From the NCBI RefSeq assembly GCF_010015445.1, contig NC_053121.1, forward strand, positions 28,810,434 through 28,874,433: a stretch of DNA of 64,000 nucleotides. Direction: 5' to 3'. This DNA is from Perca fluviatilis (taxonomy: Eukaryota; Chordata; Actinopteri; Perciformes; Percidae). The notes under the pieces were generated by a model that did not search any database, was not told where the DNA came from, and worked only from the letters and a program-made list of their open reading frames with translations. The translations under genes were made by a program, and so were the position numbers. Below are positions 14,901-26,650 of the stretch, in pieces (the first letter of the stretch is position 1; every line of letters starts with the position of its first letter).

Positions 14901-15429
14901 TGTAGATTTTTTTTTTCAGTTTATTGCTAACCAAGGCAGCCATTATACTAGCTGTCTAAAGGCTAGCTGTAAGACGCGTTGTCTGATCATTAATCAATAC
15001 AAGTGTTTATGGTTGTCTCCGAATGGCTATAATCAAATGGTGGAGTGAAAATCTGACTGTCATAGAGAGGGGGAAGACGAGATATCCTTTAAATACGGAG
15101 ATGGCAGTGCATTTTTTTTAGACACTCTCTCCTGGGAGACATTCATAGTGTTGCAAATGGTTGTTCACATGAAAAGTCAAAGAAATAGATTCATCAAGAA
15201 TGAAAAAAAAAAGAGGGCTGACAGAGAAGTTCGAAACCCAGCTTACTTTCTCACCTCCACACAGCTGACAAATGAAGTGGATGTGAATGTTGGATCGTCT
15301 GTTTCGGGAAAGTCACAGTAAAGGTCGGGCACGGATGCCACTACTCTTTCAAAAAGTTGTGGGAGGAATTGATTTCTGAAGATATTTCAACCATACCATC
15401 CAAAGTTAAAATGACTTGTCACTTACCTC
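11995..15429. other. Unique-looking sequence without a recognised gene
   Basis: Includes a GC-richer patch at about 13340-13700 with open frames on both strands. It has no recognisable domain, splice-site pattern or repeat identity. The rest is AT-rich. Nothing else supported. Confidence 0.5.
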
Positions 15430-15600
15430 GTAACTTGCCTTTAATTGCTCTTGTATAGTGCTTTTAATTTCTTTAATATATATATATATTTTAATCGTTT
15501 TTTTAATTTGTACTTCTCTATCTGTACTCATTTCTTTCTTGTGCTGCGGCAACACCTGATTTTTCCCACTGGGGATCAATCAAGTTGATCTTATCTATTG
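15430..15600 (+). mobile_element. LINE-like retrotransposon 3' tail fragment
   Basis: The T-rich stretch ending in ATTTTTCCCACTGGGGATCAATCAAGT and then a TCTTATCTATTG-like tail matches the general form of fish non-LTR 3' ends (fresh-looking relatives read AATTTCCCTCGGGGATCAATAAA). A similar tail (TTTCTCCCCCTCGAGACAAATAAAT) occurs near 15880. Both assignments rest on memory of the motif only. Confidence 0.35.
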
Positions 15601-15830
15601 TTTATGGATATTTTTCTCATTTATCATCACTATCATTGTATTTCTTGTGTGTGGGTGTGAAGAAAGACTGATGTGACTCACGCTGCATGTGCTACTCTTG
15701 GTTTATTAAGCTGCAGGTTTTATGTTTTTATGCTGCTGGTCTTACGTTTGATTTTTTTTATGATTGGTGGTTTTATATAATGTGTGCTGTGATTGCCTGT
15801 GTTGTTCCTCTGTACTGTTTATTTATTCAT

Positions 15831-15867
15831 TTATTGTTGTACTGCAACATTTATTGTTGTACTGCAG
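15831..15867 (+). repeat. Two tandem copies of an 18-bp word
   Basis: ATTTATTGTTGTACTGCA occurs twice, one base apart. Small local duplication. Confidence 0.85.
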
Positions 15868-15917
15868 AGTCCAAAACCAATTTCTCCCCCTCGAGACAAA
15901 TAAATTATAATTCATAA

Positions 15918-16963
15918 TAATTATACGTTGAACTTGTCCAACACTGTTTTCACAGTTTCACAATTGCCAACAATATGCCAACTGCTATCCTCAACCTTTG
16001 TTGTGTTTTTAACTTGCACAGCAGAATAATTTTTCTTCTGAAAGTGCCCAAACCAGATTGATAGTTCCCAATATCTTGACAATTGCCTCACTGTAGTATG
16101 TGCATCTTACTAGCTCTAAAAATGATCAGTGTCACAGAAATGTATAACTGCAATGAAAGAATGTTGAGAAAAATATGGCTGAGGTCTGAAACCTTTAGTG
16201 CATTGTATTCAATCCATTGCATGTTCAAAACCTATTTATTTTAATAAATATGTTACATCAGATCAATAGTTTAGATTCAAATTTGAAGGATTTCATACTT
16301 TACTGAAACTCATTATAGCCATCTGACAATGAATACTTATTTAGCAGAATAAAATCAAAGACATGTGCGGAGCAGCCACACTAAGAGAAGCCACCACACA
16401 AACAAATACTGCTTCAAAATACATGACGAAAAACAACTTATAGCACGATTCAGTGTTTCGTTTTCATATTCAAATAACATAAGTGAAAAACAACTTGGCT
16501 TTGCATTATGTGTCATAGAATTCTTATATTCTGAAAAAATATATACATTTATAATGAGAATGTCAATAGTGAAGATGGAAACTCAGACTGAGTGCAGGAA
16601 GAACCTCACAGAGAACCGGACACACTCACTGTTTGCATGACGTCGACCGTGCAAACAGCAACTAAAATGTTTGTTTTGCAATGGAAAATATCCAGCCAGC
16701 AGTCGGGGTGTGTGTGAGGAAATGTGACATTATAGAGATGATTATAGTAATTAACATGGCTTTTGTTTGTCTTTTGTAGGTAGAGATTCCTGGAAATGTA
16801 ATAACATCTGAGAGTGAAAACTCATATGGAGAATTAACAGGATGTGTCATGGCATGGAGTGGAGAATACAATATTCCGAATGCAACATGATATTAAGGTT
16901 GATAAAAATGTCAGAAGGACGTAGTCATCTTAATAATTGCAGGTTTTTATTGGTACAACAGCA
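15918..16963. other. No feature seen
   Basis: AT-rich non-coding sequence. No gene or element recognised. Confidence 0.5.
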
Positions 16964-17430
16964 CAGCCTGTTCTCATGAACCATATGTTCAAAAAGATAT
17001 GAAAAGTTAAGCACTGTAAGTCGTACGCATTCCACTTTTTTTTTTTTTTTTTTTTTTACTGCTGCTGTATAAAAACGTGGCTGGCTGCAGAGGGAGGGAG
17101 TACAGGACTTTCAAGCCAGGAAGCAGAGTTAGCTTTCCGGGGAAAACAAAAGACTTTCACCCAGGAAATGCATGTTCCTTAAGAGTGTTTCAATCGAAAC
17201 CACAACCTTTTTCCTGAACGTAACTTTTGTCGCCGCATAATGCTCATCGGCAGCTCGCTGTGCTCTGTGCCCAGCTCAAAGTCACCTATTCTTGGGTTAA
17301 TTGAACCACCAACTACCGCTGATACGACACCATAGCCGGCGTCGTAGGGCTCTGTAGCTAACTGCCGCTGATACCACCGCGCTGTGACAGAAGTCTGTAG
17401 AAATTTTACATTTGCATGAACTGGGGTAGA
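16964..17430 (+). repeat. Dispersed repeat 'TGTTCTCATGAAC', copy 1 (uninterrupted)
   Basis: Starts at about CAGCCTGTTCTCATGAACC and aligns along its length with 43637-44788: shared blocks include CACTGTAA, AACGTGGCTGGCTG, TTTCACCCAGGAAATG, GGCAGCTCGC and GAACCACCAACTACCGCTGAT. At 17217-17225 it has CGTAACTTTT, where the other copy carries a 522-bp insertion. A poly-T run (17036-17057) lies inside. The right end diverges from the other copy after about 17400, so the boundary is uncertain. Superfamily not assigned. Confidence 0.7.
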
Positions 17431-17594
17431 TGCTCGATATTCATGCGCCATCTTGAAATAAGTTAGCCGGTAAGAGACATACAGGACATACTTCTCCGCC
17501 TTTCGCGGTCACATGATAAACTCACAGGTGCTGCTAATGCTGCTTATGGGTATCGTAGCTTCCCGGCCCCGGCAAGCTTGAAGAAGGAAACATG

Positions 17595-17817
17595 AAGGAC
17601 CACACGTATTCAAAATCCAAAATTCAGGAACAGGAATCTTCTTCTTTGCCCAGAAAAAGAAAAAGGATATTGAAAAGAGCAAGAGACCGGTGTCATCAGA
17701 AAAAAAGTGTGAAGGCTACCGTAGCTGTAATACATACTTTGAACTGCGTGGTGCGAGAGAGTTCATTGCGATATATTATCTCAATGCTAGATGGGAGAAA
17801 TTCCTACACATTGGACC
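17595..17817 (-). mobile_element. TTAA-flanked MITE end, piggyBac-like (AGGTCCAATGTGTAG end)
   Basis: The right end reads CCTACACATTGGACCT immediately before TTAA (17818-17821). I recall this end, with the preceding CAATGCTAGATGGGAGAAA, as a very common fish TTAA element. The left end is poorly defined, possibly near AAGGACCACACG at 17595, so the full length is a guess. Confidence 0.5.
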
Positions 17818-17822
17818 TTTAA

Positions 17823-17870
17823 CCCTTGTGTTGTCCTTCGGGTCCCAGTGACCCGAAGGACAGCACAAGG
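17823..17870. repeat. Near-perfect palindrome, 21-bp arms with a 5-6-base loop
   Basis: The left arm, CCTTGTGTTGTCCTTCGGGT plus C, pairs with the right arm GACCCGAAGGACAGCACAAG plus G, with one mismatch in 21 bp. It sits directly after a TTAA. The arm resembles the transposon end at 39523 (CCTGTTGTCCTTCGGGTC), so this looks like two terminal repeats joined almost head to head, with no interior left. Confidence 0.85.
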
Positions 17871-18028
17871 ATTATGTGGTGGTTTATGTGGTGGTTCTGC
17901 AGGGCCTAAAAACATGTTTTAGCTTTGTCGTTATGGCTTGTTGTGTATAGATTGAGGGCCAACAAAATTTAATCAAATCTATAACGCAATAAAGTACAAA
18001 AAGTACAAAGAGTATTCCCAGCACATAT

Positions 18029-18033
<5 letters not shown>

Positions 18034-18104
<71 letters not shown>
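18034..18104. repeat. (TA)n tract, left part
   Basis: About 70 bp of TA ending TATACATA directly against the hAT element. Probably one original tract with 19051-19122, split by the insertion. Confidence 0.95.
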
Positions 18105-19047
18105 CAGTGTTGGGAAGGATACTTTCAAAACGTATTTCGTTAGAGAATACAGAATACATGCCCACAAATGTAATTTGTAACGTATTCCGTTACGTTACTC
18201 AATCTGAGTAACGTATTCTGAATACTTGGATTACTTCAGGATTACTTCCACATTGAATTGCGTTTTATAAGTGTAGGAATGCAGCTATCACATCCAGCTT
18301 ACTAAACAGGCCTATAATGGTGTGTTCTTTTTATTCCAACTAGCTGAATGTGTACCTGAACAAGCAGATAGATTATTGTATTGGTAGTCCCGAACTGCAT
18401 ACTACAAAAATCTAACCGCAGTCTTGCTACCACGAGCTAATTTTAGCTAACGTTAGCTAGCATGTCAAACGGGGCTAGTCATTAAACGGCTCTGGAGCTA
18501 GTAAATCAGCACGTAGGAGAATGTAAAGTCGCATGTCAATGTTAAAATAGCAAGGTGACCAGTAAAACTACAGCAGACGACTACCCTTGGCTAATTAAAA
18601 AAATAGCTTACTTTAAGATGCTTCTTCAGGTTGGAGGTGGAGTAATTTGGACGCTGAAGGAGGTTGGTTGCTGGCAAGCAGAGGCTGCACTGCACAGTTA
18701 TATTTCATTCTCCCTGTTCGTTCTTTAATGTGAAATGCTGTTTGAATTTCCAAGATAGAAACTAATTCCTGTCCTGGCTCTGTCGTGCCGGTTCCGACTC
18801 TATTTTTTAGCTATTTTTTTCGATTTCATATCGGGGCTTCTGGAAAATGCATAGAGTTGCCTTAATTTAGTCAGAGTGAATAAACTCGTGAAACAGAGAA
18901 GTATCGTCATGTAATCCATTGATTTCAACAATGTAACTGTATTCTAAATACCAACGATTTAAATTGTAACTGTAACGGAATACAGTTACTCATAATTTGT
19001 ATTCTGAATACGTAACGCCGTTACATGTATTCCATTACTCCCCAACA

Positions 19048-19050
<3 letters not shown>
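18105..19050 (-). mobile_element. hAT transposon relic, 946 bp, with terminal inverted repeats
   Basis: Begins CAGTGTTGGGAAGGATAC and ends with CCCAACACTG. The outer 10 bp are a perfect inverted repeat, and the inner parts of both ends are rich in ACGTATTC and GTAACGG words arranged symmetrically. The flanking 8-mers, TATACATA and TATATATA, match at 7 of 8, as expected for a hAT 8-bp target duplication. The surrounding TA tract weakens that test. The interior encodes a BED-type zinc-finger relic on the minus strand, which independently supports hAT. The rest of the transposase is missing, so the copy is an internally deleted, non-autonomous derivative. Confidence 0.85.
18612..18752 (-). pseudogene. 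BED zinc-finger exon relic of a hAT transposase
   Basis: Read on the minus strand, this 141-bp stretch gives WKFKQHFTLKNEQGE, an in-frame stop (TGA), then NITVQCSLC and, further on, YSTSNLKKHLK. The order aromatic-x-aromatic, Cys-x2-Cys, then STSNLxxHL is the BED finger, the DNA-binding domain at the N-terminus of many hAT transposases and of ZBED proteins. The second zinc-binding His is not present. The frame runs into GTAAGC right after the Lys codon, which looks like a splice donor, so the exon probably ended there. The stop codon and the absence of any RNase-H-like catalytic domain show that it is non-functional. Orientation is opposite to the window numbering. Confidence in the domain is good; the exact parent family is unknown. 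Confidence 0.75.

Positions 19051-19122
<72 letters not shown>
19051..19122. repeat. (TA)n tract, right part
   Basis: About 72 bp of TA continuing the tract interrupted by the hAT element. Confidence 0.95.
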
Positions 19123-19124
<2 letters not shown>

Positions 19125-19175
19125 TGACTTTGAGTTTGTGAAAAGCGCTATATAAATTCAGTTTATTATTATATG
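19123..19175 (+). mobile_element. LINE-type 3' tail fragment
   Basis: AGTGACTTTGAGTTTGTG, followed by AAAAGCGCTATATAAATTCAG and a TTATTATTAT run, matches the widespread fish L2/CR1-like 3' tail (GAAAAGCGCTATATAAAT then a TTATTA repeat). Only the last approximately 50 bp are recognisable. Confidence 0.5.
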
Positions 19176-19314
19176 CATACAGTACATTACACATCAATCG
19201 TTATAGCATGGCAAGCCTTACTCCTTGCCATTTCCTCCCAGCAGGAAGTAGAGAAGTAGAGCATGACTCTCATTTCCTCCCTTTCTCCATCTTTTCCTTT
19301 CTTCTACTTTTTTC

Positions 19315-19318
<4 letters not shown>

Positions 19319-19361
<43 letters not shown>
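19319..19361. repeat. (CA)n microsatellite
   Basis: About 43 bp of CA. Confidence 0.95.
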
Positions 19362-19363
<2 letters not shown>

Positions 19364-20290
19364 CACCTCACGTGCATCCACATTCATCAGCTTCTAGAGA
19401 ACTCGCCTTTGCATGCATGATTATCATCAGGCTCACGTGCTCATGCGTTCCACTTCCATGCCTGCACACACAGCTTATAGATTATTGCCTGCAAGCATGT
19501 TCATCATCTCTAAGCGCACCCCACGCAGTCTCACGTGCACACTGCTCAGCCTGTGCTCTCCTGTACCCCGCATCCCCCCCTCCATCACCACAATATTCCT
19601 ATACCGCTTTATACTGCTATCATTTTTCAGTCCTCTCTTATCCTGTTAAGACATTCTTCACTTGTCTGTTACTCTTTTCCCCCCAGTTTTGTCTCGTTGT
19701 ACTAATATCTCTCTCCTGCATTAAAATTTAATGTAAGGAAATCTTGACAAGAATGCATGTGGATAAGGATTGCCAAAGTGCTCACCAAAAGCTTGCTCAA
19801 GATACTGTGGCGTGCATTTCATCATCTGGGATTTGGTATCTTTATTTTGTTCTTATTTTGTGCCATTTCCTGTATTTATTTGTTTGTGTGGTTTGTCTTG
19901 CCTGCAGGTAGTGATACCAGGTGTTTGTCCATTAGTGCATTAAACATAGGGGTGGATATCATTGAAACTTTTCTAATAATTTAAAAAATAATTTCAAATA
20001 CAGTAACCGAATGGCAGTACTGTTTCTTAGTGTATTCTTTTTTTCAACACATTCTGGTTTTCCAAATAACAGAAAGTCGTTGAACATACTAACTTCAGAC
20101 TGTTCTGCTTCAAAGCATCTGGACAATATTTTCTTACGGGCTCTGTGTAGCTATTGTTAGATCTATATTGGGGCCACATCAGGCCCAGGTTTAGATTAGC
20201 TTCTTAGCAGCTCCTGTGGAGCATTTCCCTTTCAAGTAAGGAGTCTGCCCTCTCGCTCAGCTAGTCAAGTACTGTGATGTATAGTTAAAA
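19362..20290. other. No gene seen
   Basis: Several open frames occur on the plus strand at 19372-19984, but they overlap one another, lack motifs and have no flanking gene structure. Nothing else recognised. Confidence 0.45.
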
Positions 20291-21050
20291 GTAAGGATCA
20301 ACCGATACCGATATTGATTATTAGTACTTCCGATAACCAATATTTGGAACCGCATTTACAGTGAAAATGAAAATCTTTAAATCAAAATGAAAGCTTTAAA
20401 CCTTTATAATAATACACGTCCGTTACATTCAAGCCATTGCCAAATGAGTTGTTACAAAGCTAATTAAGACTATCAGCTCCACACAACTCTCTCTGTATTT
20501 CTCAGTATGGCTGTGTTTAGAAATTGGTGTTGTCCGGTGACTTTCGCGCGCAGAAACTTGAGTAAAGATAATTACCTCTTCTGAAGAGTCCGTCATGTTT
20601 TTTTAATCCTCCGTGTCCTCCTTGGCTACTATAGCAACTGTGTGGAGGAGGGGTGGGGGTGAAGCGTGATCACGGAAGGTTTGTATCATGCGGATGCACC
20701 GACAGAAGTATTTTGTCAATACTTAGAATTCCTCATGGGAGAGACAGAAACTACGCACTATAGCTTTAAGATTTTGGAATATTACAAACTCCAACAAAAA
20801 ACTTTGTTCAAATGCTTTAAGCAATTATTAAAAAAATGTGGAACTGTCAACATAATAAACAATAAAAGATAGTCAGATAGTGTTGGGGGTGGGACATTAA
20901 GTCAGACTCAGTGGTGGGTGAAAGCCGAAGCAGAGGGACAGACACAGAGCTGTAGCGGAGACAAAATAGCGCACATTTTAAATGTATTAACTTTACTGGT
21001 TATCAGGCAAATAAAACGCCGATACAGATAATCTGCAAACTGCCCTATCC
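20291..21050. mobile_element. Degenerate DNA element, hAT-like ends, interrupted by a MITE
   Basis: The left part (AAGGATCAACCGATACCGATATTG ... TTCCGATAACCAATATTTGG) and the right part (ACGCCGATACAGATAATC) have the CCGATAnnGATA style of a common fish hAT-type element. No clean terminal repeat or target duplication can be seen. The middle is occupied by the TTAA element at 20391-20765. Low confidence. Confidence 0.3.
20391..20765 (-). mobile_element. TTAA MITE, piggyBac-like (AGCTATAGTGCGTAG family), copy 1
   Basis: Aligns, inverted, with 36027-36401 over its whole length (for example CGTCCGTTACATTCAAGCC, ACCTCTTCTGAAGAGTCC, GAGGAGGGGTGGGGG). The right end, CTACGCACTATAGCT, abuts TTAA (20766-20769). 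The left end has lost about six bases of the terminal repeat and its TTAA is mutated. By eye roughly 85 percent identical to copy 2. Confidence 0.75.
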
Positions 21051-23283
21051 CAAGTTAAAAGCATCATTTGTTACCCTGCAATACCCAGCCATAATCTTAA
21101 ATGAATCACTTCCCCTGATATTTGTTCAACATAATGATTAAATAGCCTGAAAACGAATACTAACTATAAAAGAAGCAAAAAAAAAAAAAAAAAAGTAAAA
21201 CACAAAAAGGGAGGTTAAGGCAATTAAAAAGTAATTACACAAAGCAAGTCTATAAAGTTGCATTTTAGAAGCCTGACAAAGATGCCCGGAGAGCTTGTTC
21301 CAGTTATAAAACTCCATACCGTCTGGTGGTAAACTGTGGGAAACGTGGTGTCTTGATGGGGCTGATGATCGTTGGGAATGTCCTGTGCTCGGTGTCTTTT
21401 TTTGATTTAAAAACAAAAGTTTGAGAATGTGATTTTCTACCAACTGAAACTTTAACTGCCTGATGGTCGGAGGAAAAAAAAAAGATATGCCTGCTGTTTG
21501 GAAAACGCAACATGGCCCTCTTTCAAAAAGACATGTTTTTCATTTTTATCATTTACAAGATTGTGTATTTGTAGGTACTGTACAGAATGAGTCTATAACA
21601 GGCAGATAGACACTGTAAAATGATGATTTACTATATTTGATATATTTTAGTTGACAAATAAGCGATTTATCATTTCAGAGTGGTTTATATGGAAAAACAC
21701 TGTGGCTAATTAAACTGATGTATACTGCTTTAGCTACACTTACTGGACTGAGTAAAACCGATAAAGTGACTGAGACACTAACAATGAATAGCCAGAAACA
21801 GACACAGGGGAAATGATTGAGAGTGAAAACACAGACAGAGGAGAGATGGAGAAACTGTAGTTATGAAACATACCGTGCAAGCAAACCACTAATCAAGTTA
21901 GATTTTAGGAAACAGGTTTGCCATAAACACAGGTTACACACATACTGTAAACACACAGCAACAAGTGAGAATACAAATTCCAGTGAGGACAAGGTTGAAC
22001 AAATCTTTTTGCCAAATAACATGTCGGTGTAGTTTCTTCAGTTTAAAGTCTGCCATCATGGACATGAGCTTAAGTAGTAGCTAAGTAATAAGCCTCTTCC
22101 TCTAAAGAGTGTTTTGCACAAACTGGATGTTTTAATATCGTGCTTGTATCATTTTAAATTTATGTTTCAAGCCCCATAGTTCATTCATGACCTTGAGATT
22201 GGCATGTGTGACAAAATGATCTCCTTTTTTTTTTGGACCTTTCAACCACTTCTCATGGTTTTCATCAGCAATCGGGACTGGCTCGGGTGTCATTACTAGA
22301 TCTTATACGTAAGATGTTTGCGTGAATAAGTACTGAGTAGCATTGAAAAATGTGTCAAATAGTGACAGCAGTAATGCACTGTATGATGAAAGGAAGCTGC
22401 AGTTCAAACTTAACTTATTTTTTCCAGATAAGAGAATCACATTCCTGTTAGATTATACATAAATATTGTTCACTCCAGGAGGATGTTTGCCTTAAGTCTA
22501 CTCAATCATAATACTAGTAATCAGTCATGAGCTATTTTTCCTGGTAAATAAGAGTTAACAGCCTTCAAGCTGTCCCAGCTTCTGGAAAATAACCCCAAAC
22601 TGTTGTGAAATACATGAAGGCAGCTCTGATAAGCATGAGGAAGAGGGAGGAGATCTGAAATTCATCATTCTTTAATGAAGGCGGTGGCATGTTCAAACTA
22701 TGTGATTTGTTGAAAATTACAGGAATACTCATTTTGAATTTCAGCCTTTTTATTTTCCTTTTCCTCTTGGAGACACATTGTGTGGTCAAAGTGTCCAACA
22801 GACAGAACGTCTACAGGGAACATGTAAATAGACTACACATGCAAACTAATCTAGAAAAAACATTGCAAATGAGGCTGAGGGTAGATTTGTCTGCTTAGGA
22901 CCGTGATATGAATGGAAAGCTTTCAGTGGAGCCTTGACAGCAGCTCTGTAATCCATCAGCCAACTTTAAAGGTAGTCCTGTAGTTATAAAAACCTCCTCT
23001 TTCTTTTTCCTCCGCTGGGCAAGAAAAGCAAGCCTGACCTTTTCCCAAAGTGAAGGCAGACAACCTGCAGTAGACAGACAGGGGCCAAAACAGGAGCTCA
23101 GTAACACTTTACATGTCTTAGTTTTCCCCAGCTTCCTCATTTGCATCTACAAATCCTGCTGGATTTGCTGACACTCTTGACAATATAAATACAAACACGA
23201 GACAAAAGATAAACATGTAGAAATACTGTCTAAAAGAGCAGTGCACATACACTTGGGGATTTTTGTCATAAGTATGCTGCTTC
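21051..23283. other. No gene seen
   Basis: AT-rich unique-looking sequence with A runs (near 21177 and 21475). No gene or element boundary recognised. Confidence 0.5.
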
Positions 23284-23426
23284 GCCGTCCAAACGAAGAC
23301 GCAAGGGCGGCGTTTTTGAATTTTTTGCGTCTTCAGGCAGTGCGTTTACAGGATTTGTTTGTACGAATGGCCAAAACGATTCCAAACATGTGCGTTTGCA
23401 CCAAAAAGCGTTTCTGTTTGGACGGC
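23284..23426. mobile_element. Small MITE with GCCGTCCAAAC terminal repeats
   Basis: Starts GCCGTCCAAACGAAGACGC and ends GCGTTTCTGTTTGGACGGC. The two ends are inverted repeats matching at 16 of 19 positions. The 143-bp interior is rich in GCGTTT and CGTCTT words. No clear target duplication. The superfamily is not assigned. Confidence 0.6.
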
Positions 23427-24307
23427 CCCTTATAAGAGCCGGAGCAGTAGTTATTAAATTTCTCATCTAACTTCAAAGGTGGTTGTTTGATGTGAGATTA
23501 AAGCCTCTCCCCTGCTGAGTGAATGTTACAAGACTAACCTCTGTGTGAAACCATTTGGGGGGGAAAGAAATATATAGTTTTCCTGAAACTGTTGTTCTTC
23601 AAATCCTTAAAAATGACATTTTCTAAAAATATGCATAGTTCAAACTGAAATATAGAGTCCTGGGGTCCTGACATCTCGCTGTTCTACGAGCTTCTGTAAC
23701 TCAATACACACTCATTGTGGGTCTTTTTTTTTTTAATCATGGTTCTGGTCAATACGTATCTGCAGTTTGCATGTACTGTATTACAATTTGAACCTTTTGT
23801 GATTTTAACACAGTTAAACAATTTCTTGGCATTCAAAAATGTAGAGCTTCTCGACTTCCCTATCTTCCTTTTTGGCATGGTGTTGCATTAAAGATACCCT
23901 GTCGAGGGTTTGATACCCTTGTTGCACTATGGAGAAGTTTTTTTAATCAGTGGGTCCATCCCCTCTTAAACTGTCATATGCATACGCACACAGTCCTGTC
24001 AATGGTTTCACACTATTCCACTGATTGACCGATGGCTGTAACGTCAGTTTAGAGAAAAAGAAGAAGACTGAGAGAGATGGAGGGAGAGAGAGGGGTGTAA
24101 TATTTTGGGTGCCCACATACGTTTTTAGGTTTTCTTACTTCTGGAACAGGACCAGGAGTTCCAGTTTCACTTCAGCTCTCTATGAAGCTTGAAGTTCATA
24201 AATGAGGCTATGAATGAGGCTGGTGAGATGACATCAGCTGTGATGAAGCACAACAATAACAACATTGTGTTTTGTTCTTAGACTTGAGAAATACATTAAA
24301 AGCTATT
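23427..24307. other. No feature seen
   Basis: Non-coding sequence without recognisable genes, RNA or element ends. Confidence 0.5.
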
Positions 24308-24741
24308 TCGATCAGGAGAGACTTTGTTGCAAATATGCAAAGGTTTATTTGTACATATGCATAATATGAAATGTACGAGGCTTTGGAGATTAGACTCCAT
24401 CGTGTTGAGTCTAGACACTGGTGGTGATGGTGAAGGAGCCCGAAGACCGGACCGAAGGAGCCGACGGGAGCGGTCTGCCGGAGGAAGACCCAGGGTGCCG
24501 CGGGTGATGATGACTGGAGGTGGAAGGGGAGGAGGAAGGTTGCACTCTTTGCCTGAAATGACAGCTGACAGCAGCAGAGAGAGAAACAGATTTAAAGCAG
24601 AGATGCCATACTGTGATTGGGTTGTGGAATTCATGGCCAATTCTGGTTGGTTTAACTGAAAAGTGAACCCCTCGAAAACAGCTGATCTGAGAGGTGGATG
24701 AAGTTTAGAAGTCTTCCTGAAAGAATTGACGCTGAGCTTCA
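24308..24741 (-). repeat. Unclassified repeat family X, copy A
   Basis: On the minus strand it starts AAATGAAGCTCAGCGTCAA and ends near TCTCCTGATCGA. The same order of blocks occurs in copy B on the plus strand (26651-27802 with its own insert removed): GATCAGCTGTTT, GTTAAACCAA, CTTTAAATCTG, CCTCCTCCCCTTC, CACCACCAGTGTCTAGAC and ATGGAGTCTAATCTCCA. A 148-residue minus-strand open frame spans the element, but copy B does not keep that frame, so I read it as a repeat rather than a gene. No terminal inverted repeat; class unknown. Confidence 0.6.
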
Positions 24742-24805
24742 TTTAACCCTAGTCTGGTTGAGAAGGTCATAACTTTTATCCAACCTTTCCACTAGGATTA
24801 CAGCC

Positions 24806-24926
<121 letters not shown>

Positions 24927-25397
24927 CTGTGCTTTGGGAGCCACTGGCAAACATTAAAAATAATGTACTCTGGTTTCACGATTCAGATCCATGCACGTGG
25001 GAACACACACACACACACACACAATAGTTTGTTTGGGCTGTAGCACCGTAATTAGGTCTGTTTTGTGCTGATAGAGAAACAGTAACGTGATACACTCACA
25101 TGCTTCTGTGATTAAAGACAGAGCTATCGGCAAAACAAGAGGACAGACAAGAAGAAGACGAGCAAAACTGTGAGGGAACAGCGAAAAAAAACTAAGCCAA
25201 AGAAAAAGGAGACACACACTGCTTCTTGGTAATGATTCTAACCTGAGGCAACATGCATTTAAAAAGGCACCTTTGCGATATTAAGAGTCGAGATGATGGA
25301 ATCATATGAAAATACAATACGGACGCATAGATGCAAGAATGGGCATGTATATGCTACTGGCAGAGTGGTGGCAGGGCCAGATGGCAGTGCCCTAGGG

Positions 25398-25400
<3 letters not shown>

Positions 25401-25429
<29 letters not shown>
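25401..25429 (+). repeat. (GA)n microsatellite
   Basis: About 29 bp of perfect AG/GA. Confidence 0.95.
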
Positions 25430-25430
<1 letters not shown>

Positions 25431-26169
25431 ATTTCACTTCATGTTGTTAACTTCTGCTATCGCTCCTCAGATTGTCTCCTCTCCACATTCCCTCCAAATA
25501 TTGTGTAACTGATATAACGCAAATGAGGAAAAACAATTTTACATTTTAAAAGTATTAAAATATGGAGAAAAGAAGGCTCTGCACACTTGGATCTAATGCA
25601 AGCAGAAAGTGCACTACCCATGCGTGCATGACAAAGCACCATTGTGCCCTATTTTAAGTCATACCCATATTCAGTCCCTCCAGGATTTCGCAATGTCGTG
25701 ATCGCAACAATTCACGCAAATTCCAATCACCGTGAATTTGGTGCGACCCCCAACTTTTCCGCCAACATTACCAATAACCGGAGTTTACCGCGACTTCAAC
25801 CAATCCCAGCAGTCCCACGTGCCATCAGTCTTTTCATCAGTGTGTGACTCAGAGTCAATGACCAAGCGGGAGTGAGAACGGGTTGACGTCACACACGTAG
25901 GTCACCAAATTAATTTCCTTGTTTCTGATATGAAGACGAGATGTGTGTGACTCGAACATCTCGCATTTACAAACAAAACGTACAGCAAAAGACCATGCAA
26001 AACATTTTAGACCGTCCTGCCAACCTGTATACATTTTAAACATCAATGTACGCTGTAAAAATGTTTCACTCTAAAGTTGCTGAAAGCTGCTGCTGTTTCA
26101 ATCCTGTCGGCTCTCTGCAGCGGGTGGGGCTGCTGCTCAGTTCCCCTCGACTGGCGCACGCGCGCGAAA

Positions 26170-26292
<123 letters not shown>

Positions 26293-26650
26293 TGGATGCA
26301 GGAAAAACCGGATGAGACGTACATGATGACCTAAATTGAGGACAGCTACGCTCGTTATTGTAAGTGCAATGATAAGTTAAAGTCCAATAAGTACTTCATC
26401 GAACCGTATGAATGTGTGGCCCAGGCCAGGATAGGAAATTAACTAACAATGTAAAGATCAACAAGCCACTGACACATATGTTCAAATTTGATTCATTCAA
26501 TAAATTATAATTTTTTGTCTTAAATCTACCAACCATTTTCATAGTATACAAACATTTGCAGCATCCTGAGCCATTTTTGGTAAGGTTACTAGGAAAACTC
26601 AGCCCAGAGTAGTTTGATTCTACCCAAAACAAGTTTCCTTTTTATTTTTA

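Noticed and set aside
18097..19058. The TATATATA flanks as proof of an 8-bp hAT target duplication
   Set aside because: In a TA microsatellite any length of flank would match. The hAT call rests on the terminal repeats and the BED finger instead.
24296..24742. A 148-residue minus-strand open frame as a real gene
   Set aside because: It coincides with repeat family X. The second copy does not keep the frame and no domain is recognisable.
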